A DNA stretch of 64,000 bases from Cepaea nemoralis (GCA_014155875.1 JACEFZ010011716.1:1-64000); one strand, 5' to 3'; positions 43,701 through 58,700 are shown, counted from the stretch's first letter. Notes: a model not told the origin generated them from the sequence alone. Translations and numbers: made by a program.

Positions 43701-46700
43701 ACATGTCATACAGTTAACATCTTTGGATTATTCAAACTGAAACAATTATTTCACACTAACCTTATCATAAAGTTCATTGTATCTTTTCTTCAATGTCTGC
43801 CTCTGTCTGTTTGAGTTTCTTGTAATAACTTCAATGATTACATCTTCCTTTGTTCCAGTCCCTTTCATTGCTTTGTGCAGTTTCACAGCATCTTCATCAT
43901 TGTCATTAATTGAATCTTCTGGATCTCTTTCAGGCTTCTTCTTGGGTTTGGGTTTCTCCTCCCCAACTTTGTCAATAATCTTGATGAGAGCATCTCTGTA
44001 GTCTCCACTTGTTTCTTCCTTCACATCTGATTTCAAGGGGCTGGTCACAAAGTTCCTTGTACTGACCCTTGATTGCTGGGAGATCCAGCTAATACAGAAG
44101 GAAATGATACATTATATAACCAGAAGCACAAAATATTTTATAAAATATTTATGAATATTTACATTTCATTCTGCCTGGCAGAACATGTGAACTTTAACAG
44201 ATAATATGACAGAGCAGAAATGTTTGTGACTTTAATTGACTATACAAATACAGCAACAACTTATTTTGTGATAACCATTCCGTTTTAAGCTTATAGAGCA
44301 ACACACAAAATAAACATCACTGCACTTGACAAATCTACGATATGGTTTTTGTGACAGTTTGTCCACATAATAAAATAGCCAGCTCCAACACTGATTAAGT
44401 AAAAATTACCAAGAATAACTGAAGTAATAATTACAATACACAATGGCTTTAAAACCTTTGACATTTTTAAAACACACACATGTATACACATAGTTTAAAA
44501 TATATTAAAAACACTCTCATTCTGTAAACATATAATTTCTGTTTCATCATGCTGTCTTAACACAAATATGTTAGGACACAATATCGACACATGCTGATGA
44601 AATAAATGCAATATTAGGTCACTCACCTCGGATCTAGATACTATTATCCATGTCAGCTGTGTCTCATCGGTACCCGGTCTATGCATAGAACTCTTCAGCC
44701 TGTCTGCAAAGAACTCAGTTTTGTCTTCTTTAGCCTTCACTGCAAAAGGAAAACAGCAAATTTTGCTATTGAACAGATTGCTACAAAAATTTAGCAGTCA
44801 GATTTAAAAAGAGCTAATTCAGTGTGCTATGCTAACATATTTTCCACCAGAGAGACGAATGGAGACGGATTGTATCTGCAGCAAAGAACCTCAATGGCTC
44901 GGAACGCTGAAGAAGCAGAAGAAGAAGAAATACAGAAGTCAGACTAATAAGTTTTTGAATACTCAAAGAGGCAAAGACCACAATATGTTATAATTTGAGA
45001 TAACTATAGAAACAACCAAAAGCTGTTTATAAAATAAAAAAATAAAAAATATACTAAAAATATACGAAAGAGTGTAGTAATTCAGACATTGTAAAAGCAA
45101 TCTTTCTAGCTACTACACTTCTAAACACCCTCCCCTGAAGCTGACAGTTGTAACAGATTCATTGTCTGTTCTAAAAATATACGAAAGAGTGTAGTAATTC
45201 AGACATTGTAAAAGCGATCTTTCTAGCTACTACACTTCTAAACACCAAAGGATGGTTAGTGCTGATTTCATGGACACTGGCACATGGAGAAATTAATGGG
45301 AATGAAATGGTCAGCAAAAGAAATAAGAAAGGCAGAGTAAACAATGACAGAAAACATGTAGCTCTGAGTAAAGGTGACATTAAAACAGCGATTAAAGAAA
45401 TGATAACAGAGAATGGACACAAAGATAGAAACAAAGTTTGAAAGGAAGAAATGTACACAAATGACTGAATGCTTCAACAAGAACAGGTCAGGTAAAAAAT
45501 TAACTTAAAATCTTTGCAATAAAAAAATGACTGAGGCTTCATCTTATAATGACTGATTTTAATATACAAGAAGGCAATGGTGGTGAATGACAGAGGCATA
45601 ATAAGAAATGGTACATCATAACAAGCTTTCATATATAATGCACTTAGTGGTCAAAATCATAATCATGTTGCAAGTCCTTTGCAGAATGTCACTCTTATCA
45701 TGGCTGACCAAACAGATTCTAGACCTCTGGCCAGTTCTCCTGCCTTGTGCTCTCTCATGCCCAAGGTGTCTGCAATGTCCTGTATCCATCTAATAACCAT
45801 GCCTTCCATCACTGCTATTTCCAAACCACTATGACATTTAATATGACCAAAGGGGAAGTCAGCATAGCCGATGGATAAGAGCGCTCAATCTTCCTGTGTA
45901 CTGATGTTGAAGTAGCGGGTTCAACCTCTACACCTGTCAGTTGGACTAAAATGTTGACTTCTTGTCCTTGACTTGGGGACATACATTATAAGCATCTCTG
46001 AAGTTGGAGTGGGTTCGCCTGTTGGTGAGGGACACTGGTAATAGGGAAAGCTAATCCACACACAAAAATCATTCCAGGCACTAGAAGTAGTAACACATGT
46101 ATGGACTACACTTGAGTTCAAGGTGAGCGAACAAATACAAAATATGGCCAAAGTATTTCAGCTTCCGTGTCATGATATTCTAAGAATTTATTTTGGGTAA
46201 CATTTAACTTCAAAAGCCCCGATGTTCTATTTTATAATACATATTTTAATAAACACATGGGTCAGCATGGCCGAGTGGATAAGAACACGTTCTTAAACAT
46301 CCGGTGTGCTGATGCCGAGGTAAGGGGTTCAACCACTACACCGGACAGTTGGACTAAAATGTTGACCTCTCGTCCTTGACTTGGGGATGTAAATTACAAG
46401 TACCTCTGAAGTTAGAGAGGGTTCACCTGATGGCGAGGGAACACTGTTAATAGGGGAAGCTAATCAACATGCACAATTCAGTCCGGCACTACTAGAAGTA
46501 GTGTGTATGAACTACGCTTGGTTCAAAGCAAGTGAGCAAAAAAAATAAAACAAATGAATGATTAATGACAGTTAACAGGTCTCATAAAACACAAAACACT
46601 TACACAAAGCCAGATATGCATCCTCACAATCTCCACTAGTTGCTTGTTTGATAGGCTTTGAGATGTCTTCATTATACATCTGCGTAATAAGAACATACAT

Positions 46701-49700
46701 TTTACTTCTGAACAAACAAACATTTAGACTTTATGAAAAGATATGCAATAGACGAGCTACATACTGAATCTCTGATTCATTGTCATAATGTGATAAAAAT
46801 ATCATAGATATATCAAAAGTGTCTATCAATTTTACCATGAATTGATATACCCTGTATCAAGCTACTGCACTGTTAAACATCATCATTATGTTGCAGGCCC
46901 TTTGCAAAATGTCACTGTGTTGTGGCCTGCCAGAAAGACTCTTAGACCCTTGCCCCATTCCCCTTCCTCACTTACTGTCATGCCCAGAGTGTCCAACCTC
47001 ATACTTATTGACCCCAGCCTCTTCTTCCAGTAACCATGTCTTCCATTACTGTTATTTCTATACCACTGCTTGTTTTTAATATGGCTACAGTGTTTTAATT
47101 TCTCAGACATGATGCTGCTTACCAGCCCATTTTCTTCAATGTTCAGATTTTGTACTATCACTATTTTTCTTCTTTTTGATTCATGTTATTCTAAACATTT
47201 TCTGTAACGGTTGAGTTCAAAAGCCTCTGTTTTATTTAGTGATTGCAAAATGGTCCATGACACATTTGTTTGCTGCTGCAGGTTCTCAACATTTTTACCT
47301 TAATTTAATCGCTGGTGTGGTGCCATAGGCTCTTAATACTGTTTAACTTCTACAATGCTATGGCAGTCTCCTTTTGACTTCTTTTGAATAGTTTCCATTA
47401 ATGTTAATTATGGAGCCACAGCCTTCAAAGTATGTGATATTTTCAATTTCTTCAGTATTGATTGTAATTTTTGGCCGACATGGAGATCTGATAGTTAAGT
47501 TCCAGGAAAGGGCAGATCATCTTCATGAAACAAAAAAATGAACAATCTCAGAACAACAATCAGTTGTAGAGATGACAACTGTAAAAATGATGGTTAAAAA
47601 AGTTAGTTGCATATCCTTTACAGGATGTTGCAGTCAACACCATCAATTTTGCTCTTGTGGTCTCTTGACAAATTACGTTCAGTTGTTTGCCATGCTTTCT
47701 GAATGATCGGCACCCACACCATTTCGTAAAATCCAATGCAAGGCAGTCTGCTGCCAAATCGCCCACAGCTGTGTTTTCAAACTGCGTTCGTAACCCCTTC
47801 ACCACGAAGCTGGCAAAAATTATAGTACTACAGTGAAAAGTTCTGTCACCTGGCTAAAGAGAAGAAGAAAATACTGATGGAAACATGGTATGTAAGAAGC
47901 CTATACCAGGAAAAACTCACTATGATCAGTTAAAAAACTAGCAAGAAATAACACAAATAACAGTTAAATATACAGTTAGCCTTATATAGGTTTATATAAA
48001 TATCAAAATACTATAAATCATTAGTCATTCCCTTGCTCAAAGAAGTATGTTGCAAAGAATTCTACTGCAAACATATGTACTTTACAGCATGTATCTTCAT
48101 AAGTCTTACAATAAAATTCAGTATAAATCTGGTGCATTAAAATACAGTCAAAGATGATCCTATACTAAATATTACTATGTATGGAGCCCATAAGGGAAGA
48201 AAAGCAATGCAACCTACCAATCATGATGTAAGAGGCGGCTACGGCGGATTGACGCGAAACTTGCACCTCATCCCGTAGAATACTTTAGCTGCAAAATCCA
48301 GCCAATTCTGAACAAGTCTACAAATGGCTTGGAAAGAGTTGGAGAGGACCTATGCTCCATTGAAGGATGTAATGCAGTAAAAGAAAAAGAGGAAAATATT
48401 GCCAAAGGAATATTAGGCATTGATGATTATGGATCATTGTAAGATCTAGGGATTAGTATTTCCCACTTTCTCACAATCTCCTTCCTGGACAATAAAATCT
48501 TGACTAACAATTTTATGAGAGCTGGTTCTTCCAGAGCAACATGCAGTGGGGAAAAATTGTCTATTGCAATTGGGGATTGAAAATAGGCCACTGTACTGAT
48601 AACCCTGAGCACTGTCCACTGTGCTGCCATGAATCTTACAAACAAAGCTATCTGTTAATGTATGTCGTTAGAAGACTGCAATTCTAATCTCAATATAGAC
48701 TGTCTAAACATACAATTAACCTTTTCATAGGCTTCGGCTGTGGAACTGATTTGAGGGATACTGCCTTTGAAGATCTGGTTGACAACTGATGCTGAGGGAT
48801 TCTGGTTTATAGAAAAGAAAAATATATATAAGCAATCAGAACGGTTTAAACATCCTCCTCCTCCTATTTCTACTTCCTCATCATTTCCCCCTATTTATTT
48901 TGGGTGGGGTGGGAGGAGGGAATACTTTTTTTATTAAGCTCTTCTATTTATATGCTCCATAAATTTCATTTTTCTTTTGATTTTGATAAGTGATTTAGCA
49001 ACACCTGCGGATGTCAATATCCATCATTTGTTTTCAGCCAGTTCATGATATTCTAAAAATTAATCTTCTTCTTCTTCTTCTTCTTCTTCGTTCATCCATT
49101 TTGTTTTTTTCGGATGTGATTGCGTTGTGCCTGTTTACAGCAGAGCTGCATTCTTGCGCCGTTAGGCCGACACATCCGACTTCTGCGGGCATTTGTTGAC
49201 CGGGTTAACCTTCCCGGGGGTTTCTTCGGACGTTTGACTCTCACTGTTGTGGTGTTATCCCCCATCCCAGCTGGTCCATATAGAACAGCCACAGATCCTG
49301 GTTAGCCCTCAAGGGAAGGCAGGGGCAGACCATGGGCATTCCCCGCCATCCAAGGAGGCTTCCATACTTGCAGAGCCGATACATAGCGCTCTGGTACTGG
49401 GCTCACCCAAGGAATCGTCATGTCCTGCACATGGCTGCTTAGCCTCACTTCCGTATATTGGGCCTTCCGTTCACCATAGGCTGTTCTTCCGGAAACCAGA
49501 AGTATGCAGTCTGCAGATGACATCCACACAGTGAGCTTTCGATTCGGACTTTCCACGTAATGGATTTGCTATCCAAGCAATATTCCATTTTGTGCCACTA
49601 GGACACTTTTCCACCTTTTATGAAGCCCACACAGTGGGCTTTTGATTCGGACTTTCCACGTAATGGATTTGCTAACCAAGCAATATTCCATTTTGTGCCA

Positions 49701-52700
49701 CTAGGACACTTTTCCACCTTTTATGAAGCCCACACAGTGGGCTTTTGATTCGGACTTTCCACGTAATGGATTTGCTATCCAAGCAATATTCCATTTCATG
49801 CCACTAGGACACTTTTCCACTTTTTATGAAGCCCACACAATGGGCTTTTGATTAGGACTTTCCACGTAATGGATTTGCTATCCAGGCAATATTCCATTTT
49901 GTGCCACTAAGACACTTTTCCACCTCTTATGAAGCCCACACAGCGAGCTTTCGATTTGGACTTTCCACATAATGGATTTGCTATCCAAGCAATATTCCAT
50001 TTCATGCCTCTGGGTCTTCATGCACCTTTAAATGTCAACCTGTATGTAGTTAAAGTAAGCTGTGGTCAACTTTAGCTTGTTGATATCTCCATAGAGCTTG
50101 TCCTCAAATGAAGCAGGTGTGGGCCAAAATATCTTTCTCTGTTCTGCATACGTTGGGTAATCCTGCAGCAAATGTTTTGCTGTCATTTTTCCAGTTCTAC
50201 AATTACATTCATCGGTATCTCCTATCTTTAGTTTATTGAACAAGTGGTATTTCAGCCTGTTATGTCCTGTGCGGAGTCTGAAGATTGCTACTTGTTCTCT
50301 TCTGTCGAGTTTGTAATATGCATCATCCTTCTGATGGCCTGGATGCTCTGATTCCCATTTGGTTCTATAAGTGCTTTTTATCAACCTCTTTACCTCATTA
50401 TAGGTTATGTCTATGTCAGGCTGTGGTAGTCGTCCGCCCTCTTTTGCCAGTCTGTCAGCCTCTTCGTTTCCAGGTATACTGCAATGTGATGGGATCCACT
50501 GTATTACAACTTTTTTGGATTTCTGGCATAGACCATGGAGTGCTGCTCTTAGGTCAGTTAGTTCTGTGCTGTTATTGCTCTTCAGTATTGAGACAGCTGA
50601 CTTTGCATCTGTAAAGATAACTATTTGCTTCTCTTTATTTTCCTCCATCAGAAGCATTTCTGCTGCAGTTTTCAGAGCCTCTACCTCCGCTTTGAAGTTA
50701 CTTGAAAACTTTCCAGTTGCCACTGAATGTGTTTTTTTCACTCCATTTTTAAATTTAGGAGAATTCCTCCTCCTCCATTCTCTACTGAATTTTTGGCTGA
50801 TCCATCTGTATATGCATGGGTCCAATTGCTGCTTGGGTAATGTTCTTTTATGTAGTTTAGGGTTATTTCTCTTCTTCGGTTTCATGCTGAGTGTTCTTTT
50901 TCTCAATACCAGGAATGTTTTCTATCATCTCAGGCAGTTGCTGCTGTCTCCAAGCTGGGAACTTGTCTGCATTGTAATGGGTTTGACTGTTGATATGTTA
51001 AGTATGGGATCTTCCCTAATTTTTCGTTTTGCAGTTTCTACAAAGTTGCTACGCTTCAGTCTTCCCTTTCCAAAACCACTAAACCTTTTATACATAGGGT
51101 GGTCTGTCAATCTTCTAAATTTTTCAGCTTGTTGCTGGGCTCTGCTATCTCTTCTATCCTGCATTGGTTGTAAACAAGTTATCTTTTCTAATTCATTAAT
51201 AGGCGTTGTCTTCAGGCTTCCAGTTATGATTCGCATTCCTTGATTTTGGACTCTACTTATTTTGTTAAAGTTTGACTTAGCTGCTGTTGCCCAAGCTGCA
51301 ATGCCATATTCCAGTACTGGCCTCACCCGTCCAGTATATAACTTCTTGAGAACTTTCTCATCTGCTCCCCACGTTGTACCAGCAAGCTTTTTCATGATTG
51401 CCATTCTTTGCCTTGCTCTTGTTCGATTTTTCTCAACCTGTGTCTTCCATGTCAGGCGACGATCAAAGGTGACTCCTAGATAGTTTGGATCTTCTTCATG
51501 GCGCAATATTTTTCCATTCAATACCAGCTTAGGTTGCTGAGTTTTAGTTGAGAGGGAGAACACTGTGCATGTTGTTTTCTCCTCACTTATCTTCACTAGC
51601 CATGATTTTGACCAGTCCTCTAGCGCTAATAGAGCTTGCTGTATTCTGCTGTTAGCTGTACTAATATATTCTTCAGATGTCCATATGGCTAGGTCATCTG
51701 CAAAGGATGATGTGTGTACTCTGGCTGGAAAATTTTCCGTGATGTCGTTTATATATGCTAGGAATAATGTTGGTGAAAGAACTCCTCCTTGGGGGACACC
51801 TTGCTCCAACAGCATCATTTTGCTGGTTTGTCCTTGTACTTTTGTCCTGGCAGTTCTGTTCTCAAGGTAGTGGCTGATCCATTTATACATTTTCCCACAA
51901 ACATGCATTTTTTGCAGTTTTACTTTCAGTCCTTCCTTCCATACTTTATCAAATGCTTTTTCTAAATCTATCCAGACCGCTAGTGTGTGCTTTTTCTCTT
52001 GGAAGGCATCCTCTATTTCCTGAGCTATATAGGTTATTTGATCTTCAGTGGATCTGTACTTTCTGAATCCTGCTTGGTGAGGTGTTAAGAGTTGGTTTTC
52101 TTCCAGATGCCATGTTAGCCTGCCATTGATAATGCGTTCCATTAATTTTCCTACACAGCTAAGAAGACTGATAGGTCGATAGCCATTTGGTTCTTCCAGG
52201 TCTTTTCCTTTCTTTGGGACTGGTATTAGTATAGCTTCCTTCCATGCCTGTGGGACTATTCCCCTCTTCCAGCTGTAATTTAGGACTGCTAATAGTTTCT
52301 TTTTTGCCTTAGTGCCTAGTCCTATTAGCATTTCATTTGTGATTCCATCCTTTCCTGGTGATGTCTTCTTTTTTAGGGTACTCATTGCCTGTTCCATTTC
52401 TTCCATTGTTAGATTTGCCATCATATATTCTGCTGCTGTCTCTGTATATCTATGATGTATCTGTTTATCTTTGATTGCTTTCTTCTGTTCGGCTGTAATA
52501 TCAATGTGGTTTGCACTGGCATAGTGTTCCATTAGTGCATTTGCAGCCTTTTTTCCTGTCAGCAAGGCATTTCCTTGTTTAATTGTTATTTGTTTGTTTC
52601 TAGGTCCTTCATTGTTCATGGCTTTCACTAGTTTCCATAGTTTGTTTCCATCCCTGTCAAAATTCAGGTTTTCTGTTTTTTTCCTCCAACAATCTCTTGT

Positions 52701-55700
52701 TGTTTGATTTACTGTTCTTTTATATTTTGCTGAGATGGCTTTGAGAGAGATGTTCGCTTCAGTTGTTTGTTCTCTCTCTGCGGTCTTCCTAGCATCTTCA
52801 ACTTTGTCCTCCAAAATTTGTAGTTCTTCAGTCCAGTATGGTTTGTAATTTTTCCTCGCTCCTCTTGGAATAGACTCAGTGGCCGCCTGTATTATCGCTC
52901 TGTTTAGACTTTCCACCATTTGCTTCATGTTGCCATATCGTGTATTTATGTTTTCACAATATTTGTCTGTTAGTATGGCAAATCTGTCCCAATCTGCTCG
53001 TTTGTAATTCCAACGGGGCAAAGGCTTTTGCTCCTGTGGAACATACTCCATATTTATTACAAGCTTGATTGGTCTGTGGTCACTACCTGCTAATTGGTCA
53101 AGCACATGGCGATCGATTTTGTGGAGGATGTCTCCTGTGCAGAAAGCTAAGTCTGGAGTAGAAGTGGTAATCCATCTTCTAGAGTAGAAGCTCTGTGTGT
53201 CATCCGCTTTGTTGAGTAGATGGAGATTTGAGTCTATTTCCCAGTCCTCCACTTCATCTCCTCTTTTGTCAGTATCTGGGTATCCCCATCTTTCTGAACG
53301 GCTATTAAAGTCTCCGACAACAATGCAATTTGTGTCAGTTATTTCCATGTTTGAGAGTGTAAGATCCTTATCTGCCGGGCTATACAGATTGTAAATTCTT
53401 ATTTTCACGTCCTTTATCATTATATCAACACCTATAATTTCCGTTTGGTTGTCAGAGATCACAGATACTTCGCTGCAAGGTATTGTATTTCGTGTAAGTA
53501 TTACAACTCCTCCTTTGTGTCCTTCGCGGTCGAAACGTGTGGCCTGATATCCCTCGACTGAAAATGTGCGATTGGCGTTGAGGTGTGTCTCTTGAATGCA
53601 TGCCATATCTATTCTATCTTTATGAAGACGCTGTGTTAGGGAGGCTTTCTTGTTATAAACTCCTTCTGCATTCCATTGTAGTATGTTGAGTGTCCGGGGT
53701 GTTTGGTCAATAGCTCTTAACCTACTCCTCTGTGCCTTGACTCCACAGCACAGGGGAAGGTGACCACCAGTAGTCATGGGTGGACCCCCTCGAGGCAGGG
53801 GGCCCGGCACTATCACCGCCTGATGGGACTTCACGGGATTAGCACCATAACGATTAATTTTCATCTGTGGCATCATGAAATGATAAAGTTACGTTGCACT
53901 TCTTTGTCAAGCCTGTGGCTCAGTACATCCGATTTCGACAAGCATTTGTTCGGGATGCTTTCCCTAGCCTTTGACTGTCCCGAGTCTACCTACAAGGCAG
54001 CAGGTTTGTACGTCGCTTCGTCTGGTCCCTCTCCCTTGACCTGTCCGACATGGGTGGCCCTACCAGTAGCTGTGCTACCGTCGGCATAGCTCTTGGGGTC
54101 ATTGGAACGCTCAAGCCCCTCTACCTCGTCAAGGTGGACGTACGGCAGAGGGGAAAAATTAATCTTAAATACCACCTCTCCATTGCCTTCAGTTTTTCCA
54201 TCGCATATTACTTATTGTCCAGCATCCATATCCATACAAAAGTAGAGACCAATCGTAAACTTTGTGTAAGTGAATTTTAGTGCTTATTATATTTTGTTTT
54301 TAAGATGTTATTCATTCTAGTAAAAGAGTACTTGGATATGGCAATTTCTAAAATATCTATGTGCCACATTTCTTATCGCATGCCACGATGTAGCCGAGAT
54401 GTTTAACAAGAAAGACCTGTGTGATCTTTATGCCCTTAATATGTATAAATCATTTATGAATTTGTGCCTCTATTGAGATTACCTGTGACACATGCCTGGG
54501 GTCATTGGCATTAAGGTGAGTGGCCGTACAATATAAACAGTTCACGAGGTAAAAGGGCATTCACCGGAAAGAAAATATAAGGAGATAAACGGGGAAGGGT
54601 GTAAGGCAGAGGGGCTGCAAGAAGGGGCAGACAGTTGAGAGATGTGGTAGCGTTTGTGTGTGGAGGATTGTGAGGGCATAGAATGGTTTATAAGACAGTG
54701 ACAAACATTGACTGGGAGAGGAAGCTGAGACCGGCTGCGAGTCGGGTCGTCTTGGGGAGTTGAAGTTGGGAACCGACAGGAGAGGTCGGGAGTCCGAGTG
54801 GTGATTAGTTTGGACAGTGAGGTAGAGACCGACTGAGGTTCGGGTGTTCGAGGAGTCGAGTGTGGAGACTCGACCAGTGTGGATCAGCTGTCGTAGTATT
54901 CGAATAGTGAGGGAGTTAAGTAGACTCCGTGCCGTGTGTTTCAGTGGGAGTGATTCGAATAGTGAGGGAGTTAAGTGGACTCCGTAATGTGTGTTCAGTG
55001 GAAGTAATTCGGAGGCAAAGGATTCAAGACTGAGCCTAATTGGCAGCAGCGTGAGCGTTTGGGATTACGTGTACTGTACCTGTGACTATGCAATATATAT
55101 ATATATTTATATATAATGAACGTTCCTGAGGAATAATGTGGTATCCAGATGTTCAAATTAAAGTATTGTGTGCGCAGTCTGGTGTTTGATTTTGATGCAT
55201 CGTGGTTAACCAGTTGTTCACCATCACATTTACAAGAACATACCCTAGACACAACCATAGCCACTCCATCTGTCACTCTGTCATTTATTTACTTTGTGAC
55301 ACCATGCATTCAATTTTGCTGATGGTTAATTATAGCCTTCTTTCTTGTGCTCGTCCATCACTTTGTTAGAATGATTTGCAGACTAATTTCTGACTCTACT
55401 ATTAAAACTGTGTTACATGAGTATCTTATAGCATCTATACTTTGTCTATCGACTTTAAATCTTTCTGTTCCAAGCGATTGCTACTTTAACGCTTTATATC
55501 ACAAACATTAGTGCTTTAAATTAAGAAGTGGTTAGGTCTAAATAATTTAATATAGTAATATTATGGGGCAGAGCCTAGCATGCTTGCCTGCCAGCAGGTG
55601 GCTACGTGTTCACAATCGTTTTGAGGTGAGGATTGTTTTCAGTGACTTGAGTTCTCATGGTGATCCGCTACAAAAATGAGTTCTAGATTTTATAGAAAGT

Positions 55701-58700
55701 AAAGGTGGTTGGCATGCCATTGATCACATCACCCACTGACTGGTATAAAACATGAGATTAGCACCATATACCCTAACAGACTTCATTGTATAAAAAGGGG
55801 CCCTATATTTACTATAGGACAGATTATCAGAAAAATATATGACGTAAGTAAAACAGAAAAATAAAGGACCCTTTTCTGTGTCTGGATGCATATTGGGAAT
55901 CACATAAGTAGTATACAATAGATGTATGGATAGTTGCTTGATACACAATGAGTGAACTCGTTCGATGCTTGTGACTTTTTGTTCTTGCTTTACATGTTGA
56001 AAATATCAGATGATAAAACATCCATGTCTAACTCCTTTTTCAGTTGCCCTGAATTAAATAAGTTCTTCTTCATATCTGATGGCAGATTCTTGCTTCCAAT
56101 AAATTCACTGAGCTTTCATTTTCAATAAGTCAGTTACAGATATTAAATAATACAATAAACATCTGCATTGATGTGCTTTGAAAATTAATGGAGACACATA
56201 GCGGATATGATATAAAGACTTTTCTCTTTGCAAAGAGAGTGAACAAGAAATCATAATAGTTATGTAACTGCTAAGCATGAAGTATGTAGTATAATTTACT
56301 TAAAATAACAGAAAAATGATAAACAAACAAATTACCCCATGCAATTTCTTTGCATCTTCCTCTGCTTTCTTTTGGTCTACTCTGGTGTCTTTCTCTTTCT
56401 TTCCACTAACAAGATCAATAAGCAAGTCTCTGAAATCTCCTTTAGTCTCACTCTTCAAAGAGGATTCTAGATCTTTCTTGTATTCTGGAAACAATTACAG
56501 ATTAAAACTATTAACCATCTCATCCATGGATCAGCTACATATTTTGGATCACCTACAAATGTAAGTAAGAAGTAAACATCAAAATCACTGATACAATGTT
56601 AAAGTGAGACTTTTGTCTCAGTTAAGCTAACTTGAGTCAATAACTGACATCACAGCATTTTTTACATTCCATATGTTCTCTGTCCTCATCTTCATCAACC
56701 ACTGAAGAGTTCAAATGATAATGGTATCAGTTTTAGTCTGATTATTTGTCTGTATGACCTTTCCTTGAGTGCTGATTGATGGTCAGATCATCCGGTCACT
56801 CCCTGTTGCAGCAATGTCTTCAGGTAATGAAGAATCCCAATCAGGTGTCACGCCCTAACACACAGTCAAGTCAAGCAAAGAAGATACTTTATTTACTTTC
56901 ACAATTCTCACCTTTCTTGTAGGCTGCCTTAATGTCATTCATTTCTGGTGCTGATTTGGAACAGATTATACTAATAATGGCCTCCTCATTTGTACCAGGA
57001 CCTTTCATTGCTTTGTTTAATGTGTAGGCATCAAGATCTACAGGTGGCATCATCAGTGACTGAATGACTTCTCTAAAGTCTCCACTTAGTTCACTGTCAA
57101 GATCCTTCACCAAATCCTGTAAGGATAATAAAGTAACATTTAGAAGACACATTCATAGTTACTGGAAATAAATATATATCAGGATACTTTTATAGGTAAT
57201 TGGCAAGAGGTGGTCTGATGATAAAGAGCACTCCATTCTAGATGACTGTTAGCCTCTAGTCTTCTCGAGTCTCTATGATGGCAGACCCACTGGGTCATGA
57301 GTCCCAAATATTATTTCTAGATATAAATAGTTATTCTAGATGACTGTTAGCCTCAAGTCTTCTTGAGTCTCTATGATGGCAGACCTACTGGGTCATGAGT
57401 CCCAAATATTACTTCTAGATATAAATAGTTATTCTAGATGACTGTTAGCCTCAAGTCTTCTTGAGTCTCTATGATGGCAGACCTACTGGGTCATGAGTCC
57501 CAAATATTACTTCTAGATATAAATAGTTATTCTAGATGACTGTTAGCCTCTAGTCTTCTTGAGTCTCTATGATGGCAGGCCTACTGGGTCATGAGTCCCA
57601 AATATTACTTCTAGATATAAATAGTTATTCTAGATGACTGTTAGCCTCTAGTCTTCTTGAGTCTCTATGATGGCAGACCCACTGGGTCATGAGTCCCAAA
57701 TATTACTTCTAGATATAAATAGTTATTCTAGATGACTGTTAGCCTCTATTCTTCTCGAGTCTCTATGATGGCAGACCTACTGGGTCATGAGTCCCAAATA
57801 TTACTTCTAGATATAAATAGTTATTCTAGATGACTGTTAGCCTCTATTCTTCTCAAGTCTCTATGATGGCAGACCCACTGGGTCATGAGTCCCAAATATT
57901 ACTTCTAGATATAAATAGTTATTCTAGATGACTGTTAGCCTCTAGTCTTCTTGAGTCTCTATGATGGCAGACCTACTGGGTCATGAGTCCCAAATATTAT
58001 TTCTAGATATAAATAGTTATTCTAGATGACTGTTAGCCTCTAGTCTTCTTGAGTCTCTATGATGGCAGACCTACTGGGTCATGAGTCCCAAATATTACTT
58101 CTAGATATAAATAGTTATTCTAGATGACTGTTAGCCTCTATTCTTCTTGAGTCTCTATGATGGCAGACCCACTGGGTCATGAGTCCCAAATATTACTTCT
58201 AGATATAAATAGTTATTCTAGATGACTGTTAGCCTCTAGTCTTCTTGAGTCTCTATGATGGCAGACCCACTGGGTCATGAGTCCCAAATATTACTTCTAG
58301 ATATAAATAGTTATTCTAGATGACTGTTAGCCTCTATTCTTCTCGAGTCTCTATGATGGCAGACCCACTGGGTCATGAGTCCCAAATATTATTTTCTTCT
58401 GCTAATGTTGACATAAATGCAACTGTTTATCAATAAATCACTGAAATTTGATGTTTGTCAACTTTAGCATGTGAACTTCAAATTTGCACATTGATCTGTA
58501 GGGGATTCTGACTAGTTTGCACTCTGCTAATTTTACTGCTCTTTTACATTACTGCTCTGCTCTTCACAGAGCCATAGTATCTATTGTCAGCTGTGATGCC
58601 CTTGATCTAGACTGAGCTTTCCTGCTGCATTGTTTCATGAAATCATGACTGAAGGTGGCACCAGATGTTGGCAGCTGTTGCTGTTGTTTTTGGTGCCCCT

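Larger units (their letters stand above)
49063..54150 (-). mobile_element. Near full-length LINE (endonuclease, RT, RNase H, 103-bp 3' repeats, GAA tail)
   Basis: About 5.1 kb in the annexin D1-E1 intron, same orientation as the gene. In order on the minus strand: a GC-richer 5' region (to about 54,150), a 983-codon ORF with APE-type endonuclease and RT, a frameshifted RNase H and zinc-knuckle region, a 103-bp tandem repeat, a roughly 400-bp tail and (GAA)n. RNase H together with APE endonuclease suggests the I/Jockey group. The exact clade cannot be decided by eye. Frameshifts make it inactive as read. Confidence 0.88.

Noticed and set aside
50285..51870. Plus-strand ORFs opposite the LINE
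   Set aside because: They are shadows of the minus-strand RT and RNase H coding region, which carries all recognisable motifs.
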